In this document: positions 63,099 to 64,000 of the stretch, one piece after another
Position numbering within the stretch: the first letter of the stretch is position 1
Layout of the letters: each line of letters begins with the position of its first letter
Assembly (NCBI GenBank): GCA_001312505.1
Contig: BBDW01000012.1
Location: 1 to 64,000, forward strand
Length of the DNA: 64,000 nt
Source of the DNA: Mediterraneibacter faecis JCM 15917
Lineage (GTDB): Bacteria; Bacillota; Clostridia; Lachnospirales; Lachnospiraceae
Direction of reading: 5' to 3'
The notes under the pieces: generated by a model
What the model was told of the DNA's origin: nothing
The model's input: only the letters and a program-made list of their open reading frames with translations
Databases searched by the model: none
Made by a program: the position numbers and the translations under genes

Positions 63099-64000
63099 CT
63101 ATTTTGTGGCAGCTTCTTCAATGAGGCCGATAATAGTAGCAATCGGATCCTGCTGTCCAGAATTGTGCATTGCATTTATGAACTGCTCACGGTTTTCGTA
63201 CAGGTTATGAACTGCATCCAAAAGCGTTGCATTCGTAAGCTGTTCTTCCTCGATTACAAGACTGAATCCCTGACGTTCGAAAGAATGTGCGTTAAGAATC
63301 TGATCGCCACGGCTTGCACGGGCAGAAAGCGGAATCAGAAGATTCGGTTTTCTAAGAGCAAGCAGTTCACAGATTGCATTCGCACCGGCACGTGAGATAA
63401 CAACATCTGCAAGAGCAAAGAGATCACGCAGTTCGTTTTTGATATATTCAAACTGACAGTAGCCTTTGATTTCTTTCAGAGAATCATCAACCTTTCCTTT
63501 TCCGCAGAGATGGATGATCTGGAACTGTTTCAGCAGTTCAGGAAGGGCAGCACGTACCGCCTCGTTGACAGCTACAGCACCAAGACTTCCGCCGATTACG
63601 AGAATGACAGGCTTTTCATCTGTAAAGCCACACATCTTTCTGGCAGCATCCTTATCACCAGTAAGAAGTTCCTGACGAATCGGAGAACCGGTAAGAACAG
63701 CTTTTCCCTCCGGAAGAGCATCTAACGTCTCCGGGAAGTTACAGCAGACTTTGACAGCAGATGGAATTGCCAGTTTATTTGCCAGGCCAGGTGTCATATC
63801 AGACTCATGAATAATGACCGGAACTTTGCATCGCTTTCCAGCAAGAACAACTGGAACCGAAACAAATCCGCCTTTAGAAAAAATAACATCAGGCTTTAAG
63901 CCTTTGATTAACTTACGGGCTTCACCAAAGCCTTTGATCACACGGAATGGATCTGTGAAATTCTGCAGACTGAAATAACGGCGCAGCTTTCCAGAAGAAA
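63099..64000 (-). CDS. murG: MurG: lipid II synthesis N-acetylglucosaminyltransferase (5' end cut by window edge)
   Basis: About 300 residues of the C-terminal part are visible and the frame is open to the window edge. It adds GlcNAc to lipid I on the cytoplasmic face of the membrane. Diagnostic segments are FSKGGFVSVPVVLAGK, HESDMTPGLANKLA, the donor site VIGGSLGAVAVNEAV and SRAGANAICELLALRKPNLL. It ends EEAATK. Confidence 0.93.
   Translation of the reverse strand, partial: SSGKLRRYFSLQNFTDPFRVIKGFGEARKLIKGLKPDVIFSKGGFVSVPVVLAGKRCKVPVIIHESDMTPGLANKLAIPSAVKVCCNFPETLDALPEGKAVLTGSPIRQELLTGDKDAARKMCGFTDEKPVILVIGGSLGAVAVNEAVRAALPELLKQFQIIHLCGKGKVDDSLKEIKGYCQFEYIKNELRDLFALADVVISRAGANAICELLALRKPNLLIPLSARASRGDQILNAHSFERQGFSLVIEEEQLTNATLLDAVHNLYENREQFINAMHNSGQQDPIATIIGLIEEAATK

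Overview
The window is a chromosomal origin region from a low-GC, spore-forming-type Firmicute, most probably a gut Lachnospiraceae. The basis is gene content and order: rpmH, rnpA, yidD, yidC, khpB, mnmE, mnmG, rsmG and parA-parB lie on one side of dnaA, and dnaN, an S4 protein, recF, gyrB and gyrA on the other. A BofA-like gene and clostridial-type DUF3881 and DUF4446 proteins fit the same picture. No rRNA or tRNA gene was seen.

Layout. 1-998 is a LacI-type regulator cut by the window edge. 1282-2154 is a YitT membrane protein. 2279-6774 (minus) is a three-gene signalling unit: a binding lipoprotein, a hybrid histidine kinase and an HD-GYP response regulator. 7233-9544 is a pantothenate unit (panD, panC and a BASS transporter that may be PanS-like). 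9603-11489 is a large lipoprotein. 11912-16347 (minus) holds DUF3881, serS, DUF4446, parB and parA, followed by three perfect parS sites. 16896-17864 is an alpha/beta hydrolase. 18119-25476 (minus) is the rsmG-to-rpmH block, 25477-27907 is a two-part oriC around dnaA, and 27908-35345 is dnaN to gyrA. 35544 onward starts a Tad (type IVb) pilus locus that runs to about 60325. The right end carries a rhomboid protease, a histidine kinase, a HIT protein, a sigma factor and a murG cut by the window edge.

The main accessory feature is an island of about 15.9 kb (about 37865-53725) inserted in the middle of cpaF, the pilus ATPase gene. Joining ...TCAGC to TATGTT... restores the expected CpaF sequence. 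The island carries a two-gene restriction-type system: a PLD-nuclease/SF2 helicase, and an N6-adenine methylase with a type ISP C-terminal specificity domain. It also has an unknown 249-aa gene, a region of fold-back repeats, a divergent XRE regulator with an operator array, three consecutive tyrosine recombinases, and DUF6262, TnpV and CD1845-like genes. This looks like a Tn554-related element carrying a split type ISP-like defence module. Its excision could switch the Tad pilus back on.

Caution on the sequence itself. More than 50 runs of 6-8 G or C occur, most of them exactly 7. Many add one extra glycine inside otherwise canonical motifs. About 20 genes are broken by single-base changes in short homopolymers. 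I read these as sequencing or assembly errors, so broken conserved genes are annotated here as single CDSs with the shift position stated.
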